The translations under genes were made by a program, and so were the position numbers. From Algoriphagus sp. Y33 (GTDB lineage: Bacteria; Bacteroidota; Bacteroidia; Cytophagales; Cyclobacteriaceae): DNA of 64,000 nucleotides. The notes under the pieces were generated by a model. It was not told the origin of the DNA, ran no database searches, and saw nothing but the letters and a program-made list of their open reading frames with translations. The stretch covers positions 124,001 through 188,000 of the forward strand of contig NZ_CP061947.1 of NCBI RefSeq assembly GCF_014838715.1, in the 5' to 3' direction. Of the stretch, positions 1 through 9,216 are shown piece by piece (positions within the stretch are counted from its first letter, which is position 1; the number at the start of each line of letters is the position of its first letter).

Positions 1-445
1 CTGCCATGGCGGGAATAATAAGGTTATAGCTTAAAACGTCTTTATTTTGTTTAGCAACTCATGGCCGATAGAAATGAGACCGTCTAATAAATTAAATCAG
101 GATTTTGCCTTAGGTTTTGTTAAGAGACCATTAATTGCAATAAAATCTGGCTGTTTGGAGACTGAGTCCGCTGCGGCGGATATGGTGAAGTCGAAAATTG
201 CAACGCAGTGGCTGATTTTGAAGCAATTATTGGTCGCAATAACTTGCCCGCCGTGGCGTAGAAATGCTAATGCATATTTCGGGTTAAAAAGGTTTTTTTA
301 AACTTCTAAAAGAAATCCCCATAGGGAAACAATTTGTGCCAGATATTCCTACCGGTGGATCTTCAGCGCATTGCAGTGGGAAGATTCTGGCTCAATTTGT
401 TGAGGGAACTCAACGGATTGAGCATATTTCGGGGTAAACAACTGA
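1..445. other. Window start, no gene supported
   Basis: Short open frames exist here (47-301 and 334-519 on the plus strand), but neither has a recognisable domain, a signal peptide or convincing codon use. A short motif, catatttcgg followed by gtaaa or ttaaa, occurs twice (about 263 and 423). I regard the stretch as the 3' flank of the glucanase gene. Confidence 0.5.
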
Positions 446-2035
446 CTATTTTTCTTTCAATTCCGGACTTTCAAACCCAAGCTTTTTTAATCCTCGCTGA
501 ATTTCCGGTGCTCCCATAAATAGTTTCCATCCAAGTCCAGTCCTGTGATTTTCTATCATGGTGACCATTGGTCCTTGGTCTATTGCAAGGTAGCGATTAG
601 GGTAGAAGTCATGCTCAGGACTTATCGCATCGTAGAATCCATATCTTCCCAATACTTTTTCTCCATAATTGTAATAGAGATTTTTGATCACTTTCATGGA
701 TTTCTCAGGAGTGTAGGGAATGGAAGAAATGGCGGCCGTAGGTGATATCACACCGGTGTCATTTCCGGGAAAATGTGCATTGTAGAAATTAATGGAATAA
801 GAGGCAGTAAGTCCCCACAAATCCTCTCCATATCCTGCAAACCCACCTGAGTTCTCTATGCACCAAGCCCGGTTGATCAATGTATGATTGGTGTTTTCCT
901 TTTGATAATCCGCATATTGATCCTTAAGCCCCATCGGATTCAAACCGAGATATGAGTAATGTGCCCAGAAAAGCGGTCCTCCCATTTTTTCAGCACCGTT
1001 GTGTTTGAGTTGTAGTTCGTAGCCGAAGGCTTCATTTTTGGCTTTGATCGCACCGCCTCTTGCCCAGCCTTTATGGTATGCAGCAGGATCTATCGTGTGG
1101 GTAGGAGAGGCTGCTGCCAGCACATACGTAATGAGGCATTCATTGTATCCTTCCAGAGGAAAATTCATGTCCCAAGCATACTCGGGAGACCAGTGCCAAT
1201 AGAGTACATCCTGACCGCCCCTGGTGTACCAAGTCCAGTCCATTTCTTTCCATAGCTGATCAATTCTGGCGGCAACTGCCTTTTGGCGGTCATCACCATC
1301 CTTGAAGTATTCCCGCACTGCGATCAGACTCTGCATTAGAAAGGCGGACTCTACCAAGTCGCCGCCATTGTCTTTTTGTCCAAAAGGCTGAACTTTGCCG
1401 GTTTGACCATCTAACCAGTGTGGCCATACTCCCTTGAATCGGTCGGCTTTTTCCAGAAAACCGACGATTTTTTCAAAGCGCTCAACTCCCTGTTCCTTGG
1501 TGATCCATTTTCTTTCCATCCCGGCAATAAGTCCAAAAATACCCATTCCGGATCCTCCGGTAGTCACAATATGGGCATCATTCTGAGGATATTCACCGTC
1601 CATATGAATTCGCTCCGGCGCCATTCCCGAATTGGGTTCTGCGCCATCCCAGAAATAACGAAAAGTGTAAAACCCGACCATATCCAAAAGCTCCTCATCC
1701 GTCATTTTATGAGTCTCGGTGGCTGCTCTTCCGACTATGGTAGAATCCTCTCCCGAATAGGCTCTGATCTCATAATCCAGGTCAAGTTCCATACCCAGAT
1801 CATTTACAAAGTCCAGATAAAGGGTGTCCTGTACCATCGCACGTCTGGTGTAGGTCTTGTCATCCATACTTACCCACACCCCATAGGACTCTGCTTCGGG
1901 GGCTTGGTTCCAAGCCAGCTCCACATGAATATCGTAGGGAGTGGCTTTGATGGTATTTTCTTGTTCCGCTTCATTGGAGCATGCAAAAGAAAGTATGGAG
2001 ACAACTGATGCTGAGAGTAAAGGATAGGATTTCAT
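446..2035 (-). CDS. Secreted lipoprotein glucanase, PF10091 glucoamylase-like (GH144-like)
   Basis: Predicted surface or periplasmic glycoside hydrolase of about 529 aa. I start it at 2035 (MKSYPLL), because that gives a clean lipoprotein signal with a lipobox ending SFAC; the longer frame to 2077 reads back into a repeated intergenic element. After the lipobox comes a fibronectin-III-like segment (about residues 30-110), then an alpha/alpha-barrel domain with PF10091 hallmarks: FYTFRYFWDG, TTGGSGMGIFG, WPHWLDGQTGK, GGDLVESAF, YWHWSPEYAWDMN, GYNECLITYV, HYSYLGLNP, NHTLINRAWC and AIDQGPMVTMIENHRTG. Bacteroidota members of this family include the GH144 endo-beta-1,2-glucanases, so a beta-1,2-glucan substrate is a reasonable inference but unproven. 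It is the last gene of a susC-susD-enzyme unit. A 93-bp repeat and 28-codon ORF sit immediately upstream. Confidence 0.85.
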   Translation of the reverse strand: MKSYPLLSASVVSILSFACSNEAEQENTIKATPYDIHVELAWNQAPEAESYGVWVSMDDKTYTRRAMVQDTLYLDFVNDLGMELDLDYEIRAYSGEDSTIVGRAATETHKMTDEELLDMVGFYTFRYFWDGAEPNSGMAPERIHMDGEYPQNDAHIVTTGGSGMGIFGLIAGMERKWITKEQGVERFEKIVGFLEKADRFKGVWPHWLDGQTGKVQPFGQKDNGGDLVESAFLMQSLIAVREYFKDGDDRQKAVAARIDQLWKEMDWTWYTRGGQDVLYWHWSPEYAWDMNFPLEGYNECLITYVLAAASPTHTIDPAAYHKGWARGGAIKAKNEAFGYELQLKHNGAEKMGGPLFWAHYSYLGLNPMGLKDQYADYQKENTNHTLINRAWCIENSGGFAGYGEDLWGLTASYSINFYNAHFPGNDTGVISPTAAISSIPYTPEKSMKVIKNLYYNYGEKVLGRYGFYDAISPEHDFYPNRYLAIDQGPMVTMIENHRTGLGWKLFMGAPEIQRGLKKLGFESPELKEK

Positions 2036-2128
2036 GTGTTTATAATTGTTTTCTATTGGCCACATGGAATCTCGCACGGTTTATAATCATCCCACTGTGT
2101 GTCGTCTTCGACATGCTCGATTTCATGG
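2036..2128 (-). repeat. 93-bp intergenic repeat, copy 2 (susD-glucanase gap)
   Basis: This stretch aligns without gaps to 3718-3810 in the susC-susD gap, at roughly 80 percent identity by eye. The longest shared block is 22 bases in the middle (2060-2081). Both copies end directly at the start codon of the downstream gene. The ungapped alignment and the position just 5' of two genes of one operon argue against chance. Confidence 0.85.
2040..2126 (-). CDS. 28-aa micro-ORF ahead of the glucanase gene
   Basis: On the minus strand an ATG at 2126 opens a 28-codon frame that stops with TAA at 2042-2040, four bases before the glucanase ATG. The peptide begins MKSSM and contains MII, RARFHVA and a basic end KQL. 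It is matched residue by residue by the micro-ORF at 3808-3722: same length, no gaps, 18 of 28 residues identical, and several differences synonymous or conservative. It could be a translated leader peptide coupled to the next gene, or a by-product of a repeated RNA or DNA element. No function is assigned. Confidence 0.4.
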   Translation of the reverse strand: MKSSMSKTTHSGMIINRARFHVANRKQL

Positions 2129-2232
2129 CTTTAGAAAAAGAATGGTAATTAACTTAATGATCGCTTATCTGAACGTACTATTCAAAATAAGTGAAAATCC
2201 TGCCCGCTACATGCAGGCAGGATTTGATCGGC

Positions 2233-3717
2233 TTAATAGCCTGGGTTTTGGGTGATAGAACCTCCGCTTATATCTATTTCTGACTGGGGAATCGGATAAA
2301 CTTCATGCTTACCGGGAGTCCAGGTAATGCCCAAAGCTGCAAATACTTCTTGCGCTTGTTCTTGTCTTACCAAATCAAAATACCGGTGCTGCTCCATGGC
2401 CAGTTCAACTCTTCGCTCATGCCAAATTGCTGCTCTCAAACTGGCTTGATCCGTAATAGTCAAGTCCGGTAACACACTATCATCACCTTGACGTGCGCGC
2501 TCACGAACCAAATTCACATACTCCAGTGCTTGGCTTGGATTTCCAATCTCATTGGCAGCTTCCGCTGCAATCAACAGCAGGTCGGCATATCTGAACAAGC
2601 GGATATTTGCACCACTGTTTCCAAATCCGGACGGTGGTCTCTCCGGTAGCCATGCTTTTCTGCTGAAACGTGCATTTTCACCCATATTGGGATCACCGGC
2701 CACCACTTCACCTGAGGGCAAGGTGTCTCCGTCATTGATGATAGTAGCCATTAATCGTGGATCATTCTGCTCATATGCTGCCATCAGATCATCTGAGGGG
2801 CTATTGAATCCCCAACCGTTGTTTGGATCTCCGCGTATCCCCTGTACTTCATTGAATTGAGAGCCTCCTCCGCCTGCTTCCAAGGCTACAGTGGATACTT
2901 CAAATATACTCTCTGAGGAATGCTCCCCTTCTCTTCGGAATATTCCTTCGTAATCAGGATAAAGGTCATATTCACCACTGGAAATCACTTCTTGCGCCAA
3001 ATCAAACGCTTCTTGATAGTCATTTTGGAAGAGATGGGCTTTTGCCAAAAATGACTTGGCAGCACCGGTTGTTGCTCTTCCGAGTTCTGAAGCCGGATAT
3101 TCGGATTTCTCCGGAAGATTAGCGGCAGCAAAGCTTAGATCTTCTTCAATAAACTCATAAATCTGCTCTTTGGAAACCCTAGACTGGGTGTATTCATCAG
3201 GATTTAGCGGGCGGTCAATCAGTGGAAGATCGCCATAAGTTCTCACCAAGAAGAAATAAAAATACGCTCTCAGGAATCTTGCTTCGCCGATAAGTCTGGT
3301 TTTCAATTCCTCGTCCATGTCAATTTCAGGCACATTTACTATCACCTGGTTAGTACGGAAAATTCCCTGAAAATATCCTGACCAGATTCCGTTTACAGCT
3401 GAGTTGTTTGCATCAAAGGTGAAATCGTTGATGTCCTGAAGAAATCCTGCATCTCCGGGGACTGATCCCTTATCGGCATCATCAGATGCAATATCAGTAA
3501 TCCCTATATAGGAAAATACATGTACGTTAAAACTTCTGAGGTGCGCGTAAATGGCATTCACTGCCTGTGTTGCCTGCAGTTCATCTTGGAAGAAGTTTTC
3601 GGAAGTAAGCTCAGCTTTTGGAGCCTTGTCCAAGTAATCCTCACAGGACATCAGACCTACACTCATCAGAATGCCAAGTGCGACTGCTGCTATTTTATAG
3701 TTTATCTTATTTTTCAT
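2233..3717 (-). CDS. susD: SusD/RagB-family glycan-binding lipoprotein
   Basis: Surface-exposed outer-membrane lipoprotein of 494 aa that caps a SusC channel and binds glycan. The N-terminus has a hydrophobic signal and a lipobox ending GLMSC, followed by the family start EDYLDKAPKAELT. TPR-like helices follow (IGEARFLRAYFYFFLVRTYGD, about residues 135-155, is the classic SusD signature). The C-terminal half has ANIRLFRYADLLLIAAEAAN and IWHERRVELAMEQHRYFDLVR, then a typical end at QNPGY. The length is normal for the family. It lies downstream of susC across a 105-bp gap, which is filled largely by the 93-bp repeat. Co-transcription with susC and the downstream glucanase is inferred from order and strand. 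Confidence 0.95.
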   Translation of the reverse strand: MKNKINYKIAAVALGILMSVGLMSCEDYLDKAPKAELTSENFFQDELQATQAVNAIYAHLRSFNVHVFSYIGITDIASDDADKGSVPGDAGFLQDINDFTFDANNSAVNGIWSGYFQGIFRTNQVIVNVPEIDMDEELKTRLIGEARFLRAYFYFFLVRTYGDLPLIDRPLNPDEYTQSRVSKEQIYEFIEEDLSFAAANLPEKSEYPASELGRATTGAAKSFLAKAHLFQNDYQEAFDLAQEVISSGEYDLYPDYEGIFRREGEHSSESIFEVSTVALEAGGGGSQFNEVQGIRGDPNNGWGFNSPSDDLMAAYEQNDPRLMATIINDGDTLPSGEVVAGDPNMGENARFSRKAWLPERPPSGFGNSGANIRLFRYADLLLIAAEAANEIGNPSQALEYVNLVRERARQGDDSVLPDLTITDQASLRAAIWHERRVELAMEQHRYFDLVRQEQAQEVFAALGITWTPGKHEVYPIPQSEIDISGGSITQNPGY

Positions 3718-3810
3718 GTGTTTATAATTTGTTTTTTAAGGCCACATGGAATCTCGCACGGCCAATAATCATCACACTGTGTGCCGCTTGGGTCATACTC
3801 GATTTCATGG
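3718..3810 (-). repeat. 93-bp intergenic repeat, copy 1 (susC-susD gap)
   Basis: Counterpart of 2036-2128. It contains the perfect short palindrome cacacagtgtg (about 3774-3784), of which the other copy keeps only part. A possible GGCC...GGCC stem around 3740-3763 is broken in the other copy, so a shared RNA hairpin is not well supported, whereas the open frame is intact in both. Confidence 0.85.
3722..3808 (-). CDS. 28-aa micro-ORF ahead of susD
   Basis: ATG at 3808, TAA at 3724-3722, then ACAC and the susD ATG at 3717. The peptide begins MKSSM and carries HSVMII, GRARFHVA and ends NKL. Its only relative seen here is the micro-ORF at 2126-2040. Termination four bases before the next start would allow translational coupling in this AT-rich context. 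Whether it is translated is unknown. Confidence 0.4.
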   Translation of the reverse strand: MKSSMTQAAHSVMIIGRARFHVALKNKL

Positions 3811-3822
3811 TTTTCATTGGGT

Positions 3823-6800
3823 TTAGAAACTAGCTGAAACGCCTACATTGAAGGTTCTTGCCAATGGGTAAAGACCACTGTCATATCCGGTTCCGATCAC
3901 TGTTCCACCGCCGATTTCAGGCGTATATCCGGAGTATTTTGTCCAGGTAAACACATTTGTTCCGGAAAGGTAAACTCTGAAGTTTTGGACCTTGATTTTG
4001 CTTAACGTTACTTCCGGGAAGCTGTACCCTACTTGGATATTTCTCAAGCGAAGAAAAGATCCGTCTTCTATAAATCTGTCAGATACTTCATAGTTATGAC
4101 CACCATTAGTCACTCTTGGCTCAGTGGCGCTGGTGCTTTCACCTGTCCATCTGTCCAAGAAACTGGTTTCGAAGTTATACGTGTTAAAACGGGTTTGTTT
4201 TTTGGCATTATAGATCTCATTTCCATAAGTTCCGTTAAAGTCCGCACGTAGATCAAAACCTTTGTAATCAAACCCAAAGTTGAACCCGAAGATCAAGTCA
4301 GGAATAGGACTTCCCAATATCACGCGGTCATTATTGTTCACAATTCCATCTCCATTGGTATCTTGGAATATCAAATCACCGGCTACTTCCGGGCCCCGCT
4401 TAGGAATAGAAGACAATTCTGCTTCATTTTGGAAGACACCCACGGTTTTGTACCCATAGTAATGTCCGATGGATTGTCCTACTGTCGTTCTGGATCCTAG
4501 ATATCCGCTAATACCCACTGCTCCTCCGAAAATGGCTTCATTACCGTCTCCGATATCTAATACCTCATTATTTACACTAGAGGCTACAATTCCGAAGTTA
4601 TAGGAAAAGTCACCTTTATGATCTCTCCAGTTCAAAGTCAAATCAATACCGTGATTTTTGACACTTGCTGCGTTGACAATAGGATTGTTGGCAGATCCTA
4701 CATAGGATGGAATCGGTACACCAACTAAAATATCATTGGTCCTTCGCTGGTAATAATCGAGTTCACCTGTCAGTTTCTCGTTAAAAAAGCCAAACTCAAC
4801 TCCTATATTGGAAGTAACGGTTTCTTCCCATTGAATAAATGGATTGGCTAGTCTAGTCAATGTAGCTCCATAAATCAACTCTTCATTTTCACCAAAAACA
4901 GCATTTTCGTTACCCGTTACCACTGGACGACCTTCGTAATAATCAATTTTGTCGTTACCGATTTTTCCCCAACTCCCCCGTATCTTCAGGTTGGAAAGGA
5001 AAGATTGATTATGAAGAAAAGCTTCTTCGATAATATTATACCCGAGCGCAAGAGAAGGGAAATTGCCATATCTCCTTTCTCTACCAAACCTACTTGATCC
5101 ATCTCTTCTGAATGTTCCGGTGAATAGGAATTTGTTTTTGTAGGTGTAGTTTGCCCGGAAGAGGTAGGAAAGCATAGCCCAGTCTCCGGCAAAATTTTCG
5201 TTGGTTTGTGAAGTAAGCTCACCTGCATCCAGATACCAAAGTGATGGGTCTTCTCCCGGAAGGTTTCTTCTCATTCCGCCCAAGGTTTCGGTATAGAAAT
5301 CCTGCGTAGTGATACCCCCCAATAAATTCAGCCTGTGATCTTCCCACTCTTTGGAATAATTCACTGTGTTTTCCCACAGAATATTTCTGTTTCTTAAGTT
5401 CTCTACATTGACAGAATTCTCTGGGGTTTGCTGAGTCGGTGATACAAAATAGACTGGTGTAAACGACTTGGAATCCTGAAAAGCCAGATCCAGACCTAAA
5501 TTGCTTCGGAAGGTGAAGTTCTTTAGGAATTTTACATCCATAAAGAAGTTACCCACACCTCTGTAATTATTGGTCCGGTTGTTTGAGTTGTATTCGAACT
5601 GTGCGGCAGGATTCCCCACGGGGCTTGTGTCAGTAAAGCTGCCATCTGTCTGCGTTGGGCCAAAAATCGGATATGCCCGATAGGCATTACCGATTACACC
5701 CGGCTCATCTTGCTGATTGTAGTAGATAAATGAAAGATTATGACCGAAGGTGATCGCATCGCTGAACTTGTATTGATTATTCAGTCGGAAGGTCAGCCGC
5801 TCATATTCGGATTCTTTGACTACCCCCTGCTGGTTGAAGTAGTTTACGCTTAGGTTGAAATTTGTCTTGGCAGAACCTCCCGTTGCACCCAAATTCACAT
5901 TATTGATGGGGGCATTTCTGAAAATGTAATCTTGCCAATCTGTACCTTCACCATAATCATTTACATTATAGAGAGGTTGGTTTCCTACATTCTGCTCCAA
6001 TTCGTTGGCCAGCTGGGCAAATTCACGCGCGTTGACCAAGTTGATTTTGTTCGCTACTTGCTGTACACCTGTATAGGCATCCACTGTAATCTTGGTTTCT
6101 GCATCAAAGGAACCTTGTTTCGTAGTTACTATGATCACCCCATTTGCTCCCCGGGAACCATAAATAGCGGTAGCGGAAGCATCTTTCAGCACTTCCATTG
6201 ACTCCACATCATTGGGATTGAGGAAATCGATCTCGTCGAGCAGCATTCCATCCACCACATATAGCGGTGAAGAATTGTTCAGTGTACCTACACCACGGAT
6301 ACGGACAGTGGATCCTGCTCCGGGAGCACCCGAGTTTTGGGTAATTTGCACGCCACTTACACGTCCCTGCAGGGATTGTGTCACGTCAGAGACCGGCAGT
6401 CTGCTGATATCTTCAGACTTTACACCTGAAATGGCGCCAGTCAGATCACTTTTTCGCTGAATACCGTATCCGACTACTACAAACTCTTCTAGATCACCCA
6501 AGTCTTCTTCCAGTGTGATATCAATAGTGGATCTTCCTCCAATAGGGACTTCCTGTGCTTGATATCCCACAAATGAGAATACTATTGTAGCATCTTCAGG
6601 CAGTTCCAAAGAATACTTCCCGTCCAAATCTGTGACGGTTCCCGTGGTGGTTCCTTTGATCACCACGTTCACTCCAGGGAGTGGCTGTCCGGAAGAATCG
6701 AGTACAGTTCCCTGAACAGGAACATTGGTTTGCCCAACCGAATCATGGACTATAAATAATGAGAATAGGAGAAGGGATAAAATCAAATACTTGCTGAAGT

Positions 6801-6837
6801 GCCAAGCATTTTCCTTCTCAGGTAGCAATTTTTCCAT
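3823..6837 (-). CDS. susC: SusC/RagA TonB-dependent outer-membrane transporter
   Basis: TonB-dependent outer-membrane channel that imports glycan fragments with its SusD partner. The start at 6837 (MEKLLPEKEN) gives 1004 aa; an upstream ATG at 6873 would add 12 residues. A signal segment (LILSLLLFSLFIV) is followed by the carboxypeptidase-regulatory-like domain (VQGTVLDSSGQPLPGVNVVI), the conserved VVVGYGIQRKSDLTGAI stretch, a plug domain with SLQGRVSGVQI, VRIRGVGTLN and PLYVVDGM, and a long beta-barrel. The barrel ends on a terminal phenylalanine, as usual for barrel proteins. It is the first gene of the susC-susD-glucanase unit. The sensor gene at 7102-8979 lies upstream on the same strand. 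Confidence 0.95.
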   Translation of the reverse strand: MEKLLPEKENAWHFSKYLILSLLLFSLFIVHDSVGQTNVPVQGTVLDSSGQPLPGVNVVIKGTTTGTVTDLDGKYSLELPEDATIVFSFVGYQAQEVPIGGRSTIDITLEEDLGDLEEFVVVGYGIQRKSDLTGAISGVKSEDISRLPVSDVTQSLQGRVSGVQITQNSGAPGAGSTVRIRGVGTLNNSSPLYVVDGMLLDEIDFLNPNDVESMEVLKDASATAIYGSRGANGVIIVTTKQGSFDAETKITVDAYTGVQQVANKINLVNAREFAQLANELEQNVGNQPLYNVNDYGEGTDWQDYIFRNAPINNVNLGATGGSAKTNFNLSVNYFNQQGVVKESEYERLTFRLNNQYKFSDAITFGHNLSFIYYNQQDEPGVIGNAYRAYPIFGPTQTDGSFTDTSPVGNPAAQFEYNSNNRTNNYRGVGNFFMDVKFLKNFTFRSNLGLDLAFQDSKSFTPVYFVSPTQQTPENSVNVENLRNRNILWENTVNYSKEWEDHRLNLLGGITTQDFYTETLGGMRRNLPGEDPSLWYLDAGELTSQTNENFAGDWAMLSYLFRANYTYKNKFLFTGTFRRDGSSRFGRERRYGNFPSLALGYNIIEEAFLHNQSFLSNLKIRGSWGKIGNDKIDYYEGRPVVTGNENAVFGENEELIYGATLTRLANPFIQWEETVTSNIGVEFGFFNEKLTGELDYYQRRTNDILVGVPIPSYVGSANNPIVNAASVKNHGIDLTLNWRDHKGDFSYNFGIVASSVNNEVLDIGDGNEAIFGGAVGISGYLGSRTTVGQSIGHYYGYKTVGVFQNEAELSSIPKRGPEVAGDLIFQDTNGDGIVNNNDRVILGSPIPDLIFGFNFGFDYKGFDLRADFNGTYGNEIYNAKKQTRFNTYNFETSFLDRWTGESTSATEPRVTNGGHNYEVSDRFIEDGSFLRLRNIQVGYSFPEVTLSKIKVQNFRVYLSGTNVFTWTKYSGYTPEIGGGTVIGTGYDSGLYPLARTFNVGVSASF

Positions 6838-7101
6838 CGGGTTTACTGGATTTGGTTTTAGTTTACATAGCAAGGATGCATATCATCTTTGGCAACAAAT
6901 GAAACTAACTAACCTAATAGCACCTAGGGATAAAATGCTGCGAAATCGATTGAAAAATCCCTTAAAAACCCCTGATGCTTCCTTTGTAATTCCTGCTTTA
7001 ATTTCAATAAAAAATGCATTCTGATTAAGATGGAAGCCTTTTTACTTGATGCATTCACGCTTTAATATCAGGATGTGGTTTTGACTGGGTTTAGTGCAAA
7101 A

Positions 7102-8979
7102 TCAGTTGAGTTCATGCGATCTCTCCAGTACAATATCTTCCCACTCAGGTTGATGGATATTTTTCATTTCAAGCTGTAATTTTACTTTAACCCGAAAGCT
7201 ACTGATGGCATTTACCCGAAGCTCCAAAAGCTGGGAGAGTTCCTCAAGCGTGAGTTTATCATGCTCAGAGATGACGGTGTACGAAAGGTAAAATGCTTTC
7301 TCAATGGGTAGTCGGATTCCATGGAAAACCGTACCCGCAGTAGCAGATTCTATATGTCCGCAACGGGAACACCTACGGTGAAAAATCTTCGAGCTTTTAG
7401 AAAATTTGCCGTGCCCGCATGCCTTGCAGGAAAAGCCATTTTCCCATTTGACCTGCTCCAAGTATCTCAGACAAGCGCTGGAGTCAGGGAAGATTTTTTT
7501 GAAATCCGCATAACTCATTCGTTTGTTGGTGATTCTTGCCTGTAAGTTTTCTTTTATTTGGGATTTCAGCTTCCAGATGTCTTTATCCAAAATAGAATTA
7601 ATACGCTTGATTTCCTCATCTTTTGCGAGAATCTGCCGGTTGTATTCCAGCAGCAGCTGGTTTTTCTTGGCTAGTTCCTCTGTTCTTTCCGCTACACGCT
7701 GTTCCAGTTCTCTGTTGACTTTTTCTTTCAGTTGGGCATTTGCCTCTGCTTGACGTAGAGATCTCAGCAAGGCACGGTCCCTGTTGTCTTTCAGTATCTT
7801 AACCCGATCTCCAAGAGCCAAGGTGAGCAGAAGCATCTCTACCAGGAAGGCAATATGTAGACTGTAGTATAAGACGGTGCTATGGGGGATAATGGCAGTA
7901 TGTACCAGAGCTTTCAGTCCTACTCCCAAAAATAGGATTGCATAGGCTACGACAAACAGGCGCGCTACACTATAGCCTTTCACCCAGACATAAATGCTGG
8001 AAAAAAGAATGAGGAAAAATGGAATAATATCGTAAATCTGAATCTCCAAAAAAGCAGGCAGAAAAACTATTCCCACTATAAAAACCAATGTCTTGACGAC
8101 CAGAATTAGCTGAAAGCAACGATGCATACTGGGGAATCTCCTCTTCAAATTGAGGAAGTGAGTGGAGAAAAGCAACGCAAACACCACAATCAAAAAGCTG
8201 GAAAGCCCTGAAATGGGTTGGTTCCACTCGGGATGATTGGGCCACAAATACTGAAATGCTATACCATCCACGCAAGCCGCAAAAATACCGACACTCAGGA
8301 GATAGAATACATAGTAGAGGTATTTGATTTCCTTGATGGCTAGATAAATCAGACCATTATATAGGGAAATAATAAGGATCATCCCATAGAAAATCCCATA
8401 AAGAAAATACTCGTTTAGGGCATAGTAGATGAAGCGATTATAAGACCTGAAGGCTATTCTAATGTCAGCTTTTTGGGAGGATTTAATCTTGAAATAATAG
8501 GTGTCAATCCCTGTATTTTCGTTTTGAACGGGGATTTGAAAATTCTTATGCGAGATTATTCTATCGCCAAACGGAGCTTTGTCTCCCAGCTTTATTTCTT
8601 TATAACCTGCCTCTGATGGAATATATGCCGTAATATGATCTATGGTCTGATCATAAAATTCCAAAAGCCAATTCTTATTGCTACGTGGGCTTTTTTGGAT
8701 GGCTACCTTTACCCAATAGGTGTTTTTAGTAGAAAATTGATTTTTGGAGAAGTCAGAATTTATCTTGAGTTTTTCCGATGCTGATCCTGTTAGAATATCA
8801 CTAAGCTCCAGTTCATTGCTTTCATCTTCGTAGAAAGTAAGCCGGTCTATCGCATAGATCCGTTCATCCAGTTGATCATTGATCTGGAAGGTGTAATCGG
8901 ATGATTGAGCGTGGACTCCCCGGCCAAATGAAAAAAACAGTGCACAGATTATAAATACATTTCTAAAAATGTGATTCAT
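7102..8979 (-). CDS. 7TMR-DISM membrane sensor fused to IS1595-type zinc-ribbon/HTH domain
   Basis: A 625-aa inner-membrane protein with an unusual architecture. Residues 1-24 form a signal peptide. Residues about 30-180 match the 7TMR-DISM extracellular sensing domain (NTYWVKVAI and YYFKI patches). About 190-400 hold seven hydrophobic helices starting YFLYGIFYGM, followed by a coiled coil (about 400-485). The C-terminus is not a kinase, LytTR or GGDEF domain. From residue 488 it reads like the N-terminal DNA-binding part of IS1595-family transposases: FPDSSACLRYLEQVKW, CKAC (518-521), CSRC (537-540), SATAGTVFHGIRLP, then a helix-turn-helix-like stretch (LTLEELSQLLELRVNAIS). It stops before any DDE catalytic domain. 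I infer a membrane-tethered DNA-binding regulator built from a domesticated transposase domain. Its place upstream of susC on the same strand suggests it senses glycan or envelope state for that locus. Confidence 0.8.
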   Translation of the reverse strand: MNHIFRNVFIICALFFSFGRGVHAQSSDYTFQINDQLDERIYAIDRLTFYEDESNELELSDILTGSASEKLKINSDFSKNQFSTKNTYWVKVAIQKSPRSNKNWLLEFYDQTIDHITAYIPSEAGYKEIKLGDKAPFGDRIISHKNFQIPVQNENTGIDTYYFKIKSSQKADIRIAFRSYNRFIYYALNEYFLYGIFYGMILIISLYNGLIYLAIKEIKYLYYVFYLLSVGIFAACVDGIAFQYLWPNHPEWNQPISGLSSFLIVVFALLFSTHFLNLKRRFPSMHRCFQLILVVKTLVFIVGIVFLPAFLEIQIYDIIPFFLILFSSIYVWVKGYSVARLFVVAYAILFLGVGLKALVHTAIIPHSTVLYYSLHIAFLVEMLLLTLALGDRVKILKDNRDRALLRSLRQAEANAQLKEKVNRELEQRVAERTEELAKKNQLLLEYNRQILAKDEEIKRINSILDKDIWKLKSQIKENLQARITNKRMSYADFKKIFPDSSACLRYLEQVKWENGFSCKACGHGKFSKSSKIFHRRCSRCGHIESATAGTVFHGIRLPIEKAFYLSYTVISEHDKLTLEELSQLLELRVNAISSFRVKVKLQLEMKNIHQPEWEDIVLERSHELN

Positions 8980-9216
8980 ATAATTTTGGGTTTATTCCTG
9001 CTAAGAACGTCAAAAATAAAGCCTGATCGGATCGATAAAAATCCTGAAGGGACTGTTGTAAATTAGAGTCAGTTTCCACTGAACCCTTTTTCAGTCGTAT
9101 TGTCCTCATATAATGCTATCAGTCATGATTCATTTCTACACTACCTGTATTTTTGATAAGTTCATTTTCAGTAGCACCGGCATCAATAATACTAACCATT
9201 TAGTAATAATAACCCT

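Noticed and set aside
47..519. Two short plus-strand open frames at the window start
   Set aside because: No domain, no signal peptide and poor composition; they lie beside the 3' end of the glucanase gene.
3740..3763. Conserved RNA hairpin (GGCC...GGCC) in the susC-susD gap
   Set aside because: The pairing is lost in the second copy (2058-2081) while the open frame is kept.
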